DNA from: Reticulascus tulasneorum | Taxonomy: Eukaryota > Ascomycota > Sordariomycetes > Glomerellales > Reticulascaceae | Assembly (NCBI GenBank): GCA_001557505.1 | Contig: LSAX01000008.1 | Span: forward strand, 1,364,001-1,428,000 | Reading direction: 5' to 3' | Length of the DNA: 64,000 nucleotides | In this document: in pieces, positions 11,337 through 23,305 of the stretch | Position numbering within the stretch: position 1 is the first letter of the stretch | How the letters are laid out: each line of letters begins with the position of its first letter | The notes under the pieces: model-generated | What the model was told of the DNA's origin: nothing | Seen by the model: the letters and a program-made list of their open reading frames with translations, nothing else | The model's database searches: none | Made by a program: the position numbers and the translations under genes

Positions 11337-13136
11337 TCATCTTTCTGCATATATTGTGTTTCAACATCCGAGTGACGAGGACACGAGGATGAGGATGCGA
11401 GGATCTTTGAACCTGCAAGATCGAGGCAGAGCTGTTGCTATCTGTCTATGAAGATAAACTCAGCAGGCAGTAGTGATCTAGCTCTAGATGGTCTCCATGC
11501 TGGAAGCCCGGCATTGGTACTAATAATTGTCACAGACATCATCAGTACTCTCTCTCTCTTTGTAGGAGCTTTCTCACAAACCTTACGCATTTGCCTCTTT
11601 GAAAGCGTGATGTCAGTGAATCCAAGTTCAAGCTGAAAGAAACGACTCTAGTTGATGTCCCAAGCTCCCATGAGACGCGTTGCTGAGCAAATTCCGGTAA
11701 GATCAGTAGTATAGGGGAAGTACACACAGTAAGATGACTGTGCAATCTTAAAATACTTATGTGGCCACTATTATTACATGTCCTACCAGCGAGTAATATT
11801 ACTTGCGACGCTTTATCGTGTGCTAGTCCAGTTAGCCCTCCTCTCTGTGCATCAGCGCCAGATGATGTCCTTCGTGACTGCTCCAATATTGACATGGCAA
11901 TTTCATTCCCTGCCGTTCAAGCTTGCAAAGCATCGCCAAGTACACCAAGTACATCAAGTACACCAAGTGACAAATAAGGCGAATCACAGAAGCGAGAAGA
12001 AGTGAAAAGAAAAAAAGGGAAGGGGTTGGTTCGGTTCAAAGCATTGACGCCCGGTCACCTCTGAGAGCACGACAGAATTTGTAAGACTGCAGTGGACGGT
12101 CAGCGCTTGTGCGTTTGCCAGCGTTGAGACCAAGAGTGTCTCTTTTACAACTTCGTCCACGATCGGCTGAGTGCCCGTACAATTCAGAAAAGAACTCCCA
12201 ACACGGACGTATCTTGGACGGTTAAGTGATCATTAGTAGCGGAATTGAGGGATCCGGGGCGAGTGGGAATCGGGTAGGGCGGGTTCCGAATGGCTAGCCC
12301 GGATTTTTACTCGCCCCCAGCGTCGATCTCCCGACTCCAGCTTCACTAGCGCAAGTTTGAGCTCCCCCATCCCCAGATCCAGCTCCGTGGCGTCGCTGGT
12401 GCTGTACTCGAGGTTAGTGTGCCTGGAGTGATATCGTCATCGCAATTACAAACCCAGCTAAATGGGAGCAACTAAGCTTCATTCAATGATCCCACCCCTT
12501 TCCAGCTCTATCCGAACCTCTTTGACGAACAGATGGCCACATTACCCCCACCTTGAACCTTTAGATCTCTCCAAATATGCTGGTTCAGCCCGATGTCCAG
12601 CTACAGGCATCTGAGAAGTACAAGTGGCCATCGCGAACATGGCATCGGTATTATTTTGCTCCGCTGGCGATTAATGTTGAATCGGGCCATGGGCACCCGG
12701 CTTTGCTGAGGCTGTGCCCCCCTTGTAATTCGAAAGTTATTGTCGATTCGATTGACGATGTCGATCACCTGGGGAAGCTCTGTCTTCCTTGCTCAGTCAG
12801 TCAGGCTGACGGTGGACATCGTATTCAATAGTTCGATGGAAACTTTCGATCCGGGTCGGCTAAGAGACCTAGCCCACGGATGTTCCCATCGCCAATTTCC
12901 CAGTTCCTCATCTGGATACTGCAATGTCTAGGCCGTCATTACAACTCCGCGGTAAGAATGACGCTTTGTTGTCACCTGGTGCTTTCCTCGTATCTAAGCG
13001 CGTTATGGGTGATTTGGTGATATTGAATAAAAGGTGATAAAGACCGCCATGTGGACAACTTCCTGACAACCTAGCTTCACTCTTCTCCATCCACCAACCA
13101 GCCAGAACACCATCGCATTCCGCCAAACATTCCAAG
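11337..13136. other. Long intergenic region
   Basis: 1.8 kb without a supported gene. It holds a short 9-bp tandem repeat (about 11934-11969) and several C-rich strings. A TATA-like string (GAATAAAAGG near 13024) lies about 110 bp before the Rds1-like ATG. I see nothing else. Confidence 0.5.
11934..11969. repeat. 9-bp tandem repeat, about 4 units
   Basis: About four units of the type ACACCAAGT, with one unit reading ACATCAAGT. It is a microsatellite-like run in non-coding sequence. Confidence 0.6.
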
Positions 13137-14397
13137 ATGCGTTGCCAATCACTTGTACTAGCCTTTGCTGCCGCCTCTTCCTGCGCCGCAGCCCCTCTAC
13201 AGAAGAAGGCCAACTACGATCCTCTACCAGGAGGTGATATTGACATCCTCAACTATGCTCTAACCCTGGAATATCTTGAGCGAAAGTTCTACCAAGAGGG
13301 GTTGGCAAACTATACCGAGGCCGACTTCAAAGCGGCTGGGTTTACCGATGTGTTCTACAAGAACCTGAAGGAGGTCTACTATGACGAGAAGGTATACATC
13401 AGACTTCTGAATCGTGTTGCTCTGCAAAGCGCTTGCTGACGATGAGGCGACTTAGGTCCATGTTGACTTCCTCGCTGGCGCCCTCGGCGCAAAGGCCGTC
13501 AAGGAGGCAACGTATAGCTTCCCAGCCAAGGACGCCAAGTCATTCATTGCCTTGGCTAGCATCCTTGAGGGTGTTGGGTAAGTTATACAACAATGCCGCC
13601 AGATTGATTGCAATAGCCTTGCTGATTATACTCGAACAGTGTTTCTGCATACCTTGGTGCCGCTGCTGTCATTGCCGACAAGGCTTACATCCCGATCGCC
13701 GGCTCAATCCTGACCGTCGAGGCCCGTCACGCTGCTTATATCCGCTCTGCTCTTGGCGCATCTCCCTTCCCCAAGCCTGTAAGTTGATTCTTATGAGCGC
13801 ACAACATTCTGAACCCTAACCATAACCCTCCCGTCGCAGTTTGATACTCCTTTAAACTTTAACCAAGTCTTTTCACTCGCAGCCCAATTCATTACCGGCT
13901 TTGCGCCAAGCGACCCTGCTCTCCCCTTCATGGCTTTTCCCCCCTTGGCATTGGAGGCTACCCAGTACAGCTATGTCGCTGGTAGCTCTAGTGTGACATT
14001 CAAGAACGCATATGCCAATGCTCTCAAGGCCAATCTTGTCACAAAAGAGACGCCGGTACACGCCGTGTTCTTCTCTGGTCTAGATGTTTACTATCAGGAG
14101 GTTTATATTACCCAGGGACACAAAGATGTAAGTTTTGCATGCAGCGCAGCCACATAGCCACAGCCCCGCACAGCCACACAGCCACTTCTTTATTATCCCC
14201 ACACTAACGCTTCTCTTTTTCAGTACAAGATCAAGCACATTCCTGGCGCTAGCTTCGCCATGGATGGACAGCTTCCCCCAACCGGCCAGGTCTATGCTGT
14301 CCTAAGTACCGCAACTGGAAAGGGAGATGATAAGGTGTCCGATGAGAACACCATTTCTGGTGTTGCCATCCTTGAGGTTCTGCCGCCACGCCACTAA
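13137..14397 (+). CDS. Rds1-like secreted ferritin-fold protein (Ferritin_2), 325 aa
   Basis: Five exons: 13137-13391, 13456-13577, 13640-13778, 13840-14127, 14224-14397; all junctions keep frame. A signal peptide ([19 protein letters not shown]) precedes the four-helix ferritin-like domain. That domain has [25 protein letters not shown] sequence (about residues 33-53) with the usual Glu residues, a His in the second helix ([10 protein letters not shown]), and the helix with [13 protein letters not shown]. This matches the fungal stress-response Rds1/desiccation-related family (PF13668-type). The fission-yeast founder is induced by nutrient and temperature stress. Whether these proteins bind metal or have enzymatic activity is not established. 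The protein probably acts in the secretory pathway, cell wall or medium. It lies between the carboxylesterase and a membrane protein, with long intergenic gaps on both sides. Confidence 0.9.
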
Positions 14398-15047
14398 ACC
14401 GCTTGGTGATGACATTGTTGGGGACGGCCCTGTAGAAACAATGAGAGATTATGGCGGTTATGATATACGCCGTAGAAAGAATAATGTATATTTTCAATAA
14501 TTGAGTAACATTTCACACGGTCTTGCCTTGTATACTCGATCATCTCCATTTGTGTTGCACAAGTCATCGTCGGCGGGAGCGCCACACCGAAAGACGGCCC
14601 AGAGCGAATCTTACGTTGTCGCCAATGCCAAGTGACAGTCTGTTGGTGATCGACGAACCAACAAATTGTACTACTTATGCACGGCGAGACATAACATACG
14701 AAAGAAAATGAAGAAAATCTTTCAGGGCGTCAAGTCTGATGTCATATCGCTTCGAGCTATATTGGGTGGGTCACACAATAAGTTGCACCACGCCCTATAT
14801 GATAGGCTTGCTTGATAAAGCCGACATGGCATCTACCAATCACCGAGATGTCACAATATATCGTACAGCCTTCGAGGCCAATATGGGCCATATCAAAGAT
14901 GTCTAGGCTGTGTTACCAACAGGCCAACAACCTGGTGCAGGGCATTTGAATTCTCCGCTCAACGATATCTTGAACAGTGTGGACCCAAACCTGGCTTTCG
15001 ACCGCATTCCCATATTCACCAGAACGTTTTGCAAATTCTTCACGATA
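14398..15047. other. Intergenic
   Basis: 650 bp, no gene seen. It presumably carries the Rds1-like 3' UTR and the promoter of the next gene, which is on the same strand. Confidence 0.5.
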
Positions 15048-15791
15048 ATGTCTTCCCCTACTGCCGCTCGTCTGCGCAGACTGCTTGGGGTTCTTGCATT
15101 TCTTGAAGTTGCCGCGTATGCACAACATTGTAGTAGGGTATGCCTTACATCGATATCTGGTTCGCCAAAATATACTAGGGGGAAAGCCTTTGACTCACCG
15201 GCCCTAATGTTCCCCGACGAAGATTACACCATCTCATGGAAAGCTGCTGACCCGAAGTATCCCGTGCAATTTTTGTGGCAGTTTTCTATCGTAAACGGCA
15301 CCATAGCATGGGACCACAGTAGGTACATCCCACCATCCAGCTCATTCATGTAATCTTAGTATATTTCTACAGATATTAGCGCCGGCGCCGGCACAGGCAG
15401 CTTGACCTGGCGGCCGTCGCAGGCAGCCAAAGAGATTGTCACAAGACCTGGTGTGAACTCAACAGCCAAAGAATTGCTGGCTCTGGCAGCCTATCAGGAT
15501 TGGAACTGGCTTGGGGTTTCTCAGCCCGACAAACCGCACGATGGCGATAATAAATATATTTTTTCGTTTCAATTCGCTCTACAGCCGATATTTGTGGAGT
15601 CCTTTCTCCGAGATCAGAACGAAAAGGGGCATTTGGACGAGTTTAATAAGTGGAGGCTGGCTGTTGGTATAGGGGTCGGGATTGGTGTTCCAGTACTGGT
15701 CGTGATGGCTTTGTTCTTTGCATACAAGCTCGGAAGGAGGGAAGAGGAGAGAGCAGCTAAGGGGCTTTCTGGTGTACTATTTTCGAAATAG
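15048..15791 (+). CDS. Single-pass type I membrane protein of unknown function, 229 aa
   Basis: Two exons, 15048-15318 and 15373-15791 (54-nt intron, GTAGGT..ACAG, joining as Asn-Ile-Ser). The product has an N-terminal signal peptide (about residues 1-26, ending AAYAQ). An extracellular domain of about 140 residues has two cysteines near the start and potential N-glycosylation sites. One transmembrane helix follows (about 190-212, with WRLAVGIGVGIGVPVLVVMA), then a short basic/acidic cytosolic tail starting KLGRREEER. No catalytic motif is visible. The layout resembles fungal wall-sensor or adhesion-like proteins with unknown ligands, but it lacks the Ser/Thr-rich stalk of WSC or Mid2 sensors. 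I do not recognise a family. Confidence 0.72.
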
Positions 15792-16274
15792 GGCCCATGA
15801 GCGTTTGTGTTTATTTGTCTTTCTACTTATTTTGCGATTTCTTGCTACACCTACCTGTATGTTACACCTCGTTATTCTGTTGAAAACAGAAGAGGAACCT
15901 TCAACGTCTGAGAACAATAAGCCTTGATTAATAACTCTGCACTTGTAGACCTAACACTACAATCACAGACTGGCACCAATGATGCTGTTTCTTACTATAG
16001 TAAATGGCCGAATGAGTCGAAGGTATAATGGTAATTGTGAGCAGAATAAAAGGAGAGACAGTTATTCAGTATCTAGTACCTCGACTTACCACGATAGCTA
16101 TAATACATAGAATGGCTTTCATCTAACAAACTATTGATGATAAGGTACTGAGTAGTTTAAGTTGTTGCCATCTATACACATTCTAGATACACCGCCAGCC
16201 CAAGAGGCTGGGAGAAATGAAAACAAACACTGAATCAACGCCCTAAGCAAAGCTTCTTTGGACAGACCACACTA
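15792..16274. other. Intergenic between convergent genes
   Basis: About 480 bp of AT-rich sequence between two 3' ends. I see nothing in it. Confidence 0.5.
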
Positions 16275-18146
16275 TTACCCAATCTTATCGATCATATCAA
16301 ATACTGACAGTATTGGTTCACACACAGTGCCCGGTTCCGGTAATGCGCCACTAGAATAATATTCCCGAATGATGTTGTCTGAGCAGGTCGAGGGCTGGGA
16401 AATTGAGACATGCTTCACAGTCATTGTCAGTAAAGATGTTTTCCCGGGAGCATAGACGTGCGAGATGACTTACACCAAACCCTTTTCTTTCTAGGACAAC
16501 ACTCTCCTCGAAACCGGCGCTTATGTTAAAAGCCGAGATAAGCGGCGTGACCGGATCATATGTGCTCCCTACAAGCAGCACTGGATGTTTCGTCTTGACG
16601 CGAAAGTCACCCAAGTAACGCTCTTTAGCATCAAACCGCCACCGAGCACAAGGCATCGTAAATATGCCGTGATCTATCCCTGCATTCCCACCAATCCAGC
16701 TAATCCGAGATGCCTCCTCCAATTCAGGAAGGACATCGGCGACACTAGATGCCCGCAACCACTTGTCGCCGCATCTGATGCCCTGAATGGCGTCGGCCTC
16801 GAGACCGGCACTGTGACCGAGTAGTGCCGAGTAAGCGTTACGCCATGGAGCGAAAGCGGTGGTATTGCCCCGCAGTAGTCCGTCGAAGGCGTCTGCCATG
16901 AGTCCGAAGTTTGAAGGGTGATACAAGGTGTTGAAGATCTGATTCTTGAGCGAGCTGAAATCTACAAGCGAGCCACCCCATACAGCATCGTACCTCACCA
17001 ATGAAGGTGGGAGCGGGATGGGTTCGTGCTTCACAGTCTCAATCAATTTGTAAATGGCTTTCTCTAGGCTCTGAGATGTGGCGTTGTTGCGTGCCAAGGA
17101 GCATTTGTCCGAGCCTGCTTCGACGCACTCGGACAAGAAGGCTCTGAACGCCGCATCTACGTCTGCTGCCATTTCCGTATCAACGCTTAACGATTTATCC
17201 ATCAGCAAAGTCAAGGGCATTCGTGCACAACGAAGGCGGCTCACCGTGTGTTCCAGTACTGGTGGGGGTTTAGATTTCCGTCGAGTACCATTCTACCAAT
17301 CCTCTCTGGAAACATGGCAGCAATAGTTGCGCCAAGCATAGTCCCGTATGACATTCCTAGGAGTGTGGTTAGTGAATGTTGTTGGGTATCAATTCAGATG
17401 AATTTACCATAATAGTTGAGTAGACCACCTTCTCTGAGTGCATCCACGACCTGCATGACGTCCCTCACGGTAAATGCCGTCCCAACAAACTCCCCAACCT
17501 CCTTCATGTTTTCGTAGCATAGATCTGCAAGGACTTTACCATCCGCCCAAAGCTTTCCAAGGGCTGTATCCGAAGCATTGGGTGATGTAAACAGCGGGTT
17601 CGGAGTATTGGCTAACAGTCTCTCTTCCTCGCTGTGGTAGCACGAGAACCTGAGAAAGTTCTTGCTGGTCCCTCTGCAAGTATTTGGTTAGCGTGTCTGA
17701 GAATAAAGGGAAGAAAACTGCTAGACGATTGTCTCACCTCGGATTGAAACTAATTAGATCCCGTTCGGTTCCGGTCAAGCTAAAGATTCACCATGTCACT
17801 GCCAGGCCAAATTTTCCAGATAGATGCCTTACTTTAGAAGAAACGGGATGTTTCCCACGAACTGTTTAAGCCCATCTGCCCCAGGGCCACCAAAGTTCAA
17901 GATCAAGCTCCCTTTAGAATGTTTATTTTTCGCAGGTGTTTTAATCAGCTCAAGAGTATGCGTGGCCGTAGAGTTGAGATTCGTGTAGTCGAGTGGCACT
18001 GTCAGATTAGCGCATTGTAGAGTCAGATTTCCGACGTTGAGTTCCTCCAGCTCGGTGCTGCAGTTTCTCCATGGAATTTGACCAGAAGACGAGTGGGCGA
18101 CAATGGCCAGAGCCGAGAATGGAACAAATAATGCCTGCCGGATCAT
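16275..18146 (-). CDS. Secreted TAP-type alpha/beta hydrolase (S33-like), copy 2, 527 aa
   Basis: Six exons on the minus strand: 18146-17833, 17779-17738, 17673-17408, 17356-17245, 17185-16474, 16412-16275. It has a signal peptide (MIRQALFVPFSALAIVAHSSSG), the oxyanion loop NFGGPGADG, and the strand SFNPRGTSKN. The nucleophile elbow G-M-S-Y-G has its first Gly split by intron 3. The acid motif is TYDPVTPL and the catalytic His is in GHVS right after intron 5. It is the paralogue of the gene at 6316-8304, with the same order of motifs, the same exon count, the same intron phases (2,2,1,2,0) and the same 42-nt second exon. Peptide trimming outside the cell is the family expectation, not proven. 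The pair differs throughout the protein, so it is an old duplication. A copy of ATACGCGTAT sits about 130 bp upstream of its ATG. Confidence 0.88.
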
Positions 18147-18929
18147 TGTAGGTACTAAATAGCAATGGCAAATCGGTAGGTAGTAGACAACATATTAACA
18201 CATGGGATATGCAAATTTATGGGCATTTATATAAGGTTTCGAAGACAGTTGCGTACTTGAATGGTGGGCAAAATATACGCGTATAGAAAAAGGTACAGGC
18301 ATATTATGTTCGTATGCGCAATATGACGCGGGGTACATGCATGCCGGGGATCACAGCCTCGCATGCTAGCCAAGCAAGCACTCGTATTCAAATGCATACC
18401 CCAATCAGGTAGATTGGGAATAAATGTCTTGGTCTTGTATCCTAAAGATCTACGGAGCTGCCGATCAATGCAAGACAGAAAGATATGTAGGTACATTCAT
18501 TCTCACGCCTGGTTCGCAACTACAAGGTCGTGCGCAAGCGACTCAACTGCGCCATCCACGGCAAGGGCGCAGTGGTTGGTAAGGCATCCTGACTTCTCTG
18601 ATGATACTTCTCGCCGATTCTGACTGCGGAGATTCCGATTATGGGACGGGGTCTGGAAATGTCTTCTGCAATCAAATTCAGCAATCTTTACGTTAGTGTC
18701 TGGCAGCAGCTGTGTAATGAAAACAACAGGATACACGAGGAGAATAGCTCTCCTCCACATCAGTTAGCATATTCATGCCCCAAAGACACCGAATTCCGAG
18801 AAGCTCACATGGCACCTGACTTCGACATGCCGCAAGTATCCTCCATCTAGATGACGCAGCAGCTTAGTTATGAATGATGTATCAACAATCTCATGCTGCT
18901 GTGAGCCTTCTCCATGATGTTTTCCAGTC
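18147..18929. other. Intergenic; promoter of hydrolase 2
   Basis: About 780 bp, no gene. It contains palindrome copy 4 (18275-18284). The side toward 18930 is the 3' flank of the HET gene. Confidence 0.5.
18274..18285. promoter_or_regulatory. Palindrome TATACGCGTATA (copy 4)
   Basis: A perfect 12-bp palindrome with the ATACGCGTAT core at 18275-18284, about 130 bp upstream of TAP-type hydrolase 2. This is the same distance as copy 3 to the carboxylesterase ATG. Confidence 0.5.
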
Positions 18930-21079
18930 TCAAGTTAGGTAGATGGTCGAAATTGGCTGACTCTGGAAGTGGCCATCTGAACCAGGATCGCCCACTACCA
19001 GTCCAACGCGATGAAGTTGATCACTAGTCCCGGGGTCGGGCTGAAGGAGCAAGCCGTACCACCTCGGCTGATGCTCTCCTGACCATCCAAGCCATTTGCC
19101 GACGGACCCTAGTGCCCCTACTGCAGTAATAGACATGGCGGTGGCAATCTGAAAGCAAAAGAACTTGAATCGCTGATCTCCGTCCTCTTTGGCCCTTTCC
19201 CGTTCCCACCACTGGCTAAAGTCGTCTATGTAGACTTGGCCGAGTCGATGCCACCAAGCAGTGAAGCTCCAGCCAGCTCTAAAGCGTTGGTTCTCATAGT
19301 CCCATATCCGATCGGAGTAACAGATAGGGCTATTGCTACCCCTTGGGGTTACAAATACCGGTATCAGGTGCCCACGCACGCACAGCGGCCCGTTAGTAAG
19401 ATATCCTAAAGCATCGGACTCCGGTTCCTTGGCTAGTGAAAAAGACTGGCTGAAACAATGGTTGGGGGACTGGGCCAGTCCATAGTTGACGCCACCTTCC
19501 ATCGAAGCCCAAGACCAAGACGGAATGGCACGTTGTAGATACTGGCTTTGGCCTTTGCTGTTTTCTTGGCCAACATCTTGTCTCTTACCGCCATAAAAGG
19601 ACTCTGGTCGCCAAAGGAGGTCTGTGGCGAGGGTGCTTCTCCAAAGGCCTGCCAGATATTGCTCATATTCTCCCCCGCCCTTCAAGTTATTGTATGATAT
19701 GGATAGTCCAGAAAGAGCAGAGAGCTTGTCAAGCGGGTCGGTGAATTGCCTAAAGGCGTATGATTCTATTATTTTTGTCCATGAGGTATTAGGGTGAGCC
19801 CCTGTTGCGCTTTGAACATCACTTTGCGGGTCCATGTAGTCTTTCAACCCCAATCGATGGCGGCCATCACCTTCCTGTAGATACTCCATTTTATGATCGC
19901 CGCAACCCTCTGCAGTCATGGTCTGGCATTTCCAATACAAGCCCCCAGGACAGTAAAAAACCATTCGAGTGGAGAGCAAAGATTCTTGGAAGGTCCAGTC
20001 CCTTTGGTTTATTGGCTCATCCATGAACGCGTGGTAGTTTATGTCACCTTTGGTGCAGACTTTGACTAGTGAGACCTCGCCATTCCGGAAGCGAAACGGG
20101 GCAATGAATCCTGGCTCGGTCTTGGGGTGTAGGATACCTTCACTGCAGCCAACACTACTCGCTGCAGATATGACAAGGTATGCATTGGAGTACACCTGGC
20201 CCATAACGCCTATTTGATAAAACTTGTCGTCATCGTTGTCTTGGATGATGCACAGCGCATCGACCCAGAGGTACCGCACACCAAGTCTCCGGGTGATGAC
20301 CACAGCATCCTGCACCGTCCTAGACAAGCTTTGGAACGGAACTTGACGAAAGTGCTGTTTGATGTTCGATTTAGTACATGTTAATTGGCGGTCCTGTTCC
20401 GAATTTCCCCAGCAATAACTAAGAGCAATGTATTTGGTTGAGGATATCCCATCGTGGACCGGCGCAAGACATAGTCGCACATCGGAGCTGTCCCCGTGCT
20501 GAAAGACGTCGATAAACCTTTTCGGGACAAATTTAGATTGCTTGAGGCACAATTCGTGATCCGCATCGCAAGCTGATACCCATCTGCCGAGAATCTCAAA
20601 GACATGATTCGATCCAAAATCAAAGGTCTGCTCTGGACGATTCATTCGAACTGCAGTGAAATCGACTGGAGGATTAAGTAAACAGATCACAAGACACCAG
20701 CCAAACTGTACTCACCATGTCGTATCGTCTTATCAACTCTTGCCGTGATTTTCAAGTATGTTCCGTATGTCCCACCTCCTCTGCCTGTGGTAGGGACGAA
20801 GAAGCGACGGCCTTCTAACCACTCGAATAGCACCTCCAAAGAATCGCCGTCAATATCCTCCTGTGCGTCTCCTGGATCCGAGCTCGATTCCTCCGGCGTG
20901 CTAGAGAGGATTGACCTCAGTTCTCGGCAGAGAGGACAGCCGACAATCGCGCTGCGAACTAGAGCCTTGTAGCTACCACGCCGGACAACTTTGGCCTTCC
21001 TCTTATCGAACAGCTCCCGCGTCACTCCCTTCGTGAATAGCTCGAAGCACACCTCGCAGAGCTGCCCCGAGATTGGCAT
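18930..21079 (-). CDS. HET-domain protein (heterokaryon incompatibility type)
   Basis: Exon 1 is 21079-20716 and exon 2 is 20665-18930. The 50-nt intron (GTGAGT..CCAG) joins His to Val-Asp-Phe. The N-terminal part has paired CxxC motifs (CEVC near residue 8, CPLC near 49) that often precede HET domains. The HET domain is clear: YIALSYCWG, then LGVRYLWVDALCIIQD, then MGQVYSNAYLVISAA. The remaining 400 residues have no known motif. HET domains are linked to fungal non-self recognition and regulated cell death in tested cases such as het-6, tol and het-c partners, and most genomes hold dozens. The specificity partner is unknown. Total length is about 699 residues, in the usual range. Confidence 0.9.
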
Positions 21080-21651
21080 TTCAAATGTTTGCGATATTCT
21101 TAAAGCTAACTGGATGAGCGAAGTTCGATGGGCCTGGAAACACGTGAGCTATGAAAAAGCAATTGAAGACAAGTTGGAAAGAATTTTGCCATTGGTTGGT
21201 GGCTCAGCCACTTGGCTCACACAGATACTACGGTACAGTTTATTACTTCGTACAATTGTTTGCTTTTTGTGGAAATTAAACTATCCAACGCAGGCAAGCC
21301 TCTTCTCAAAGACTGGTGATCTTACCGGGGTTCGACGAAGTATTGTGCATTGCAAAGTTCTTTTGACTGGTACCTCCGTAATAATCACTACCCCAATTTG
21401 TAGGTGACACGGTCCCCTGGTCGTTCGTGGCAGCATCCATGCGTCAGAGGGATTAGCGCTGATCATGCCTGTAAGTTGGGGGTTGGAGTAAACACAGGTA
21501 CGTCATATTCGGTGCGGCGCGTCTGACGCGTATCCCAAAATTGGCCCTACATATATTTTATGGCCAGAAACCTGTATCGTCAGTCAACCACTGACCCAAA
21601 CACACACGGGAATTGTTTGATACTAGCAGTTGCATAGTCCAAATCTCCAAG
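21080..21651. other. Divergent promoter region
   Basis: 570 bp between the HET gene start and the acidic orphan start. It includes ACGCGTAT preceded by TG (about 21526-21533), a one-sided match to the palindrome described elsewhere. There is no coding evidence. Confidence 0.45.
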
Positions 21652-22837
21652 ATGCCTCCTAAGCGTGCCGCTCCAAGTTCTTCCACCAATGCTGCCAAAA
21701 AGTCCAAAAAGTCTGCTACAGCCGACAGCGATGCATCTGACATCCCCAGAAGCAAGCGGTGGGCCAAAGTCTCGGGCTCCGCCAACGCCGACATGGCCTA
21801 CAAGCTTGCCATGAGAGACCCAGCGGTTGCATACGCTTACATATGCATGTGCCCACCAAGCTGGGACGGTGAAGAGGATGACGAGGAAGACGAAGAAGAC
21901 GAACCAGGCGATGATGAGGGCGCTGGCTGCGGCAAAGCAGCGTGCAGGTGCACTAAACCCATTGACGACTATCCCGACCACACATGGGTCATTACCTCTG
22001 CCGGCTACCGCAAGTACTTCACTCAGCATATCCTCGCCTCGTTGCGGACCCCGGATTACTTCGACATGTATACATTTAACGACCATACTGGGTACGGGGC
22101 TCTCGAGGTGTTGCAGAATCTAATCCTCGACTTTGTCGAGGCCACGGGGAACTGGAAAGAGCAGTGGGCCGTTTGTGAGGCGTTGCCCCTGTTCCTGCTC
22201 GGCTCTGATGGCCAGAATGTGGCAATGTTTGTTGAATGAATATTCTGCGATCTGGACGACGCTGACACATTTGCATAGGATCGACGATGGCGAGGGATTT
22301 GACCACGCTGTCCGTATCGTTGGGCGAATGTTCCTTGCCATGCTCGCGCAGTTGGAGCGTGATAACCTGCTCAAAGAAGACTCCGAAATCAGGGACCTCG
22401 GTGTCGTTATGGCCCTGTACATCAAACTCGCATCCTCCATGAGAGGCAATGGAGCCTTGGAAGATGAGAGCGAGGAAGAAGGCGTCGACGACGAAAAGTT
22501 TGATCACTACGTCCAAGCCTATGCCAAGAAGCACAGCATCACGCTCAAAGGCCCAACCGATATCGACGATCTTGTGGGCGAGTTACACGACTCGGTCAAA
22601 CTGCCCCCCAAGGGCAAAGAGCTTTGGGGTGGCTTTGCAGCTGCATTCAAGGATTATCAGAAGCATCGTTCCATGAGCCACCAGGGTTCGAAGAAAGCGG
22701 CCATCGGCGGAGATGCGCTGGATATCACGACCTGGACTAGTGCCGAGCGCAAGGCGGCCAGCTTCAATAAGAAGGATCCGTTGGGTAAGAAAGAACTTGA
22801 TGCCATCAAGGAGGGCATGGTCTTGCAGATAGCTTGA
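21652..22837 (+). CDS. Nuclear-looking protein of unknown function with acidic tract, 377 aa
   Basis: Two exons, 21652-22226 and 22279-22837. The donor is GTTTGT and the acceptor CATAG, and the junction reads Ala-Met-Ile-Asp-Asp. The N-terminus (MPPKRAAPSSSTNAAKKSKK) is Lys/Ser-rich and resembles a nuclear localisation signal. Residues about 74-92 are almost all acidic, followed by a small Cys cluster (CGKAACRC). The C-terminal third is Lys-rich and helical. No catalytic motif is visible and I do not recognise a family. The composition (basic tail, acidic run) suits a chromatin- or RNA-associated protein, but this is inference. It could also be a narrow-range fungal orphan. Confidence 0.72.
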
Positions 22838-23305
22838 AATGGACCGGGTATACACGTGATGTTGCAGTTGTCACCCCATCCGTGACGTACTGTTTGTTGT
22901 ACCATAAAGTAGTTTCATATGTCTGTACAGGGCACTGGGATATATTAAATTGATATGCGACTCTTAAGGCTGGGATTGATCTCAGGCGGCGTGGTAGGTG
23001 ACAGCTTTCCGCTGTGTAACCAACTCTGCAGGGCTCACCGTAATTTTGTGGTTTCGCTCGCGCGAACTTGCTGCTTCGTTTCTGGGATCTGCTGGGAAGC
23101 GACTTTTACCCTGGATCCCTGGATGAGCCGCATAATTACCCTTTTGCTTGTAGAAAATCTCACGCGGATAAATCACCCTGCACCAAACCCGGGTATGGGA
23201 CATGACCAAGCAGAATGGCCCGAAAGAGCTGGGAATCTCTCTTTGGTCGCATTTCCAGACGAGTCCTGGGCTTGTCTAAAGCTGCTTCCCGGGGTTTGAG
23301 ATCAC
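22838..23305. other. Intergenic between convergent genes
   Basis: About 470 bp. One open frame of 114 codons lacks motifs. Nothing is called. Confidence 0.45.

Noticed and set aside
22955..23299. 114-codon plus-strand frame downstream of the acidic orphan
   Set aside because: No motif, and it lies in a short gap between two convergent genes where 3' UTRs are expected.
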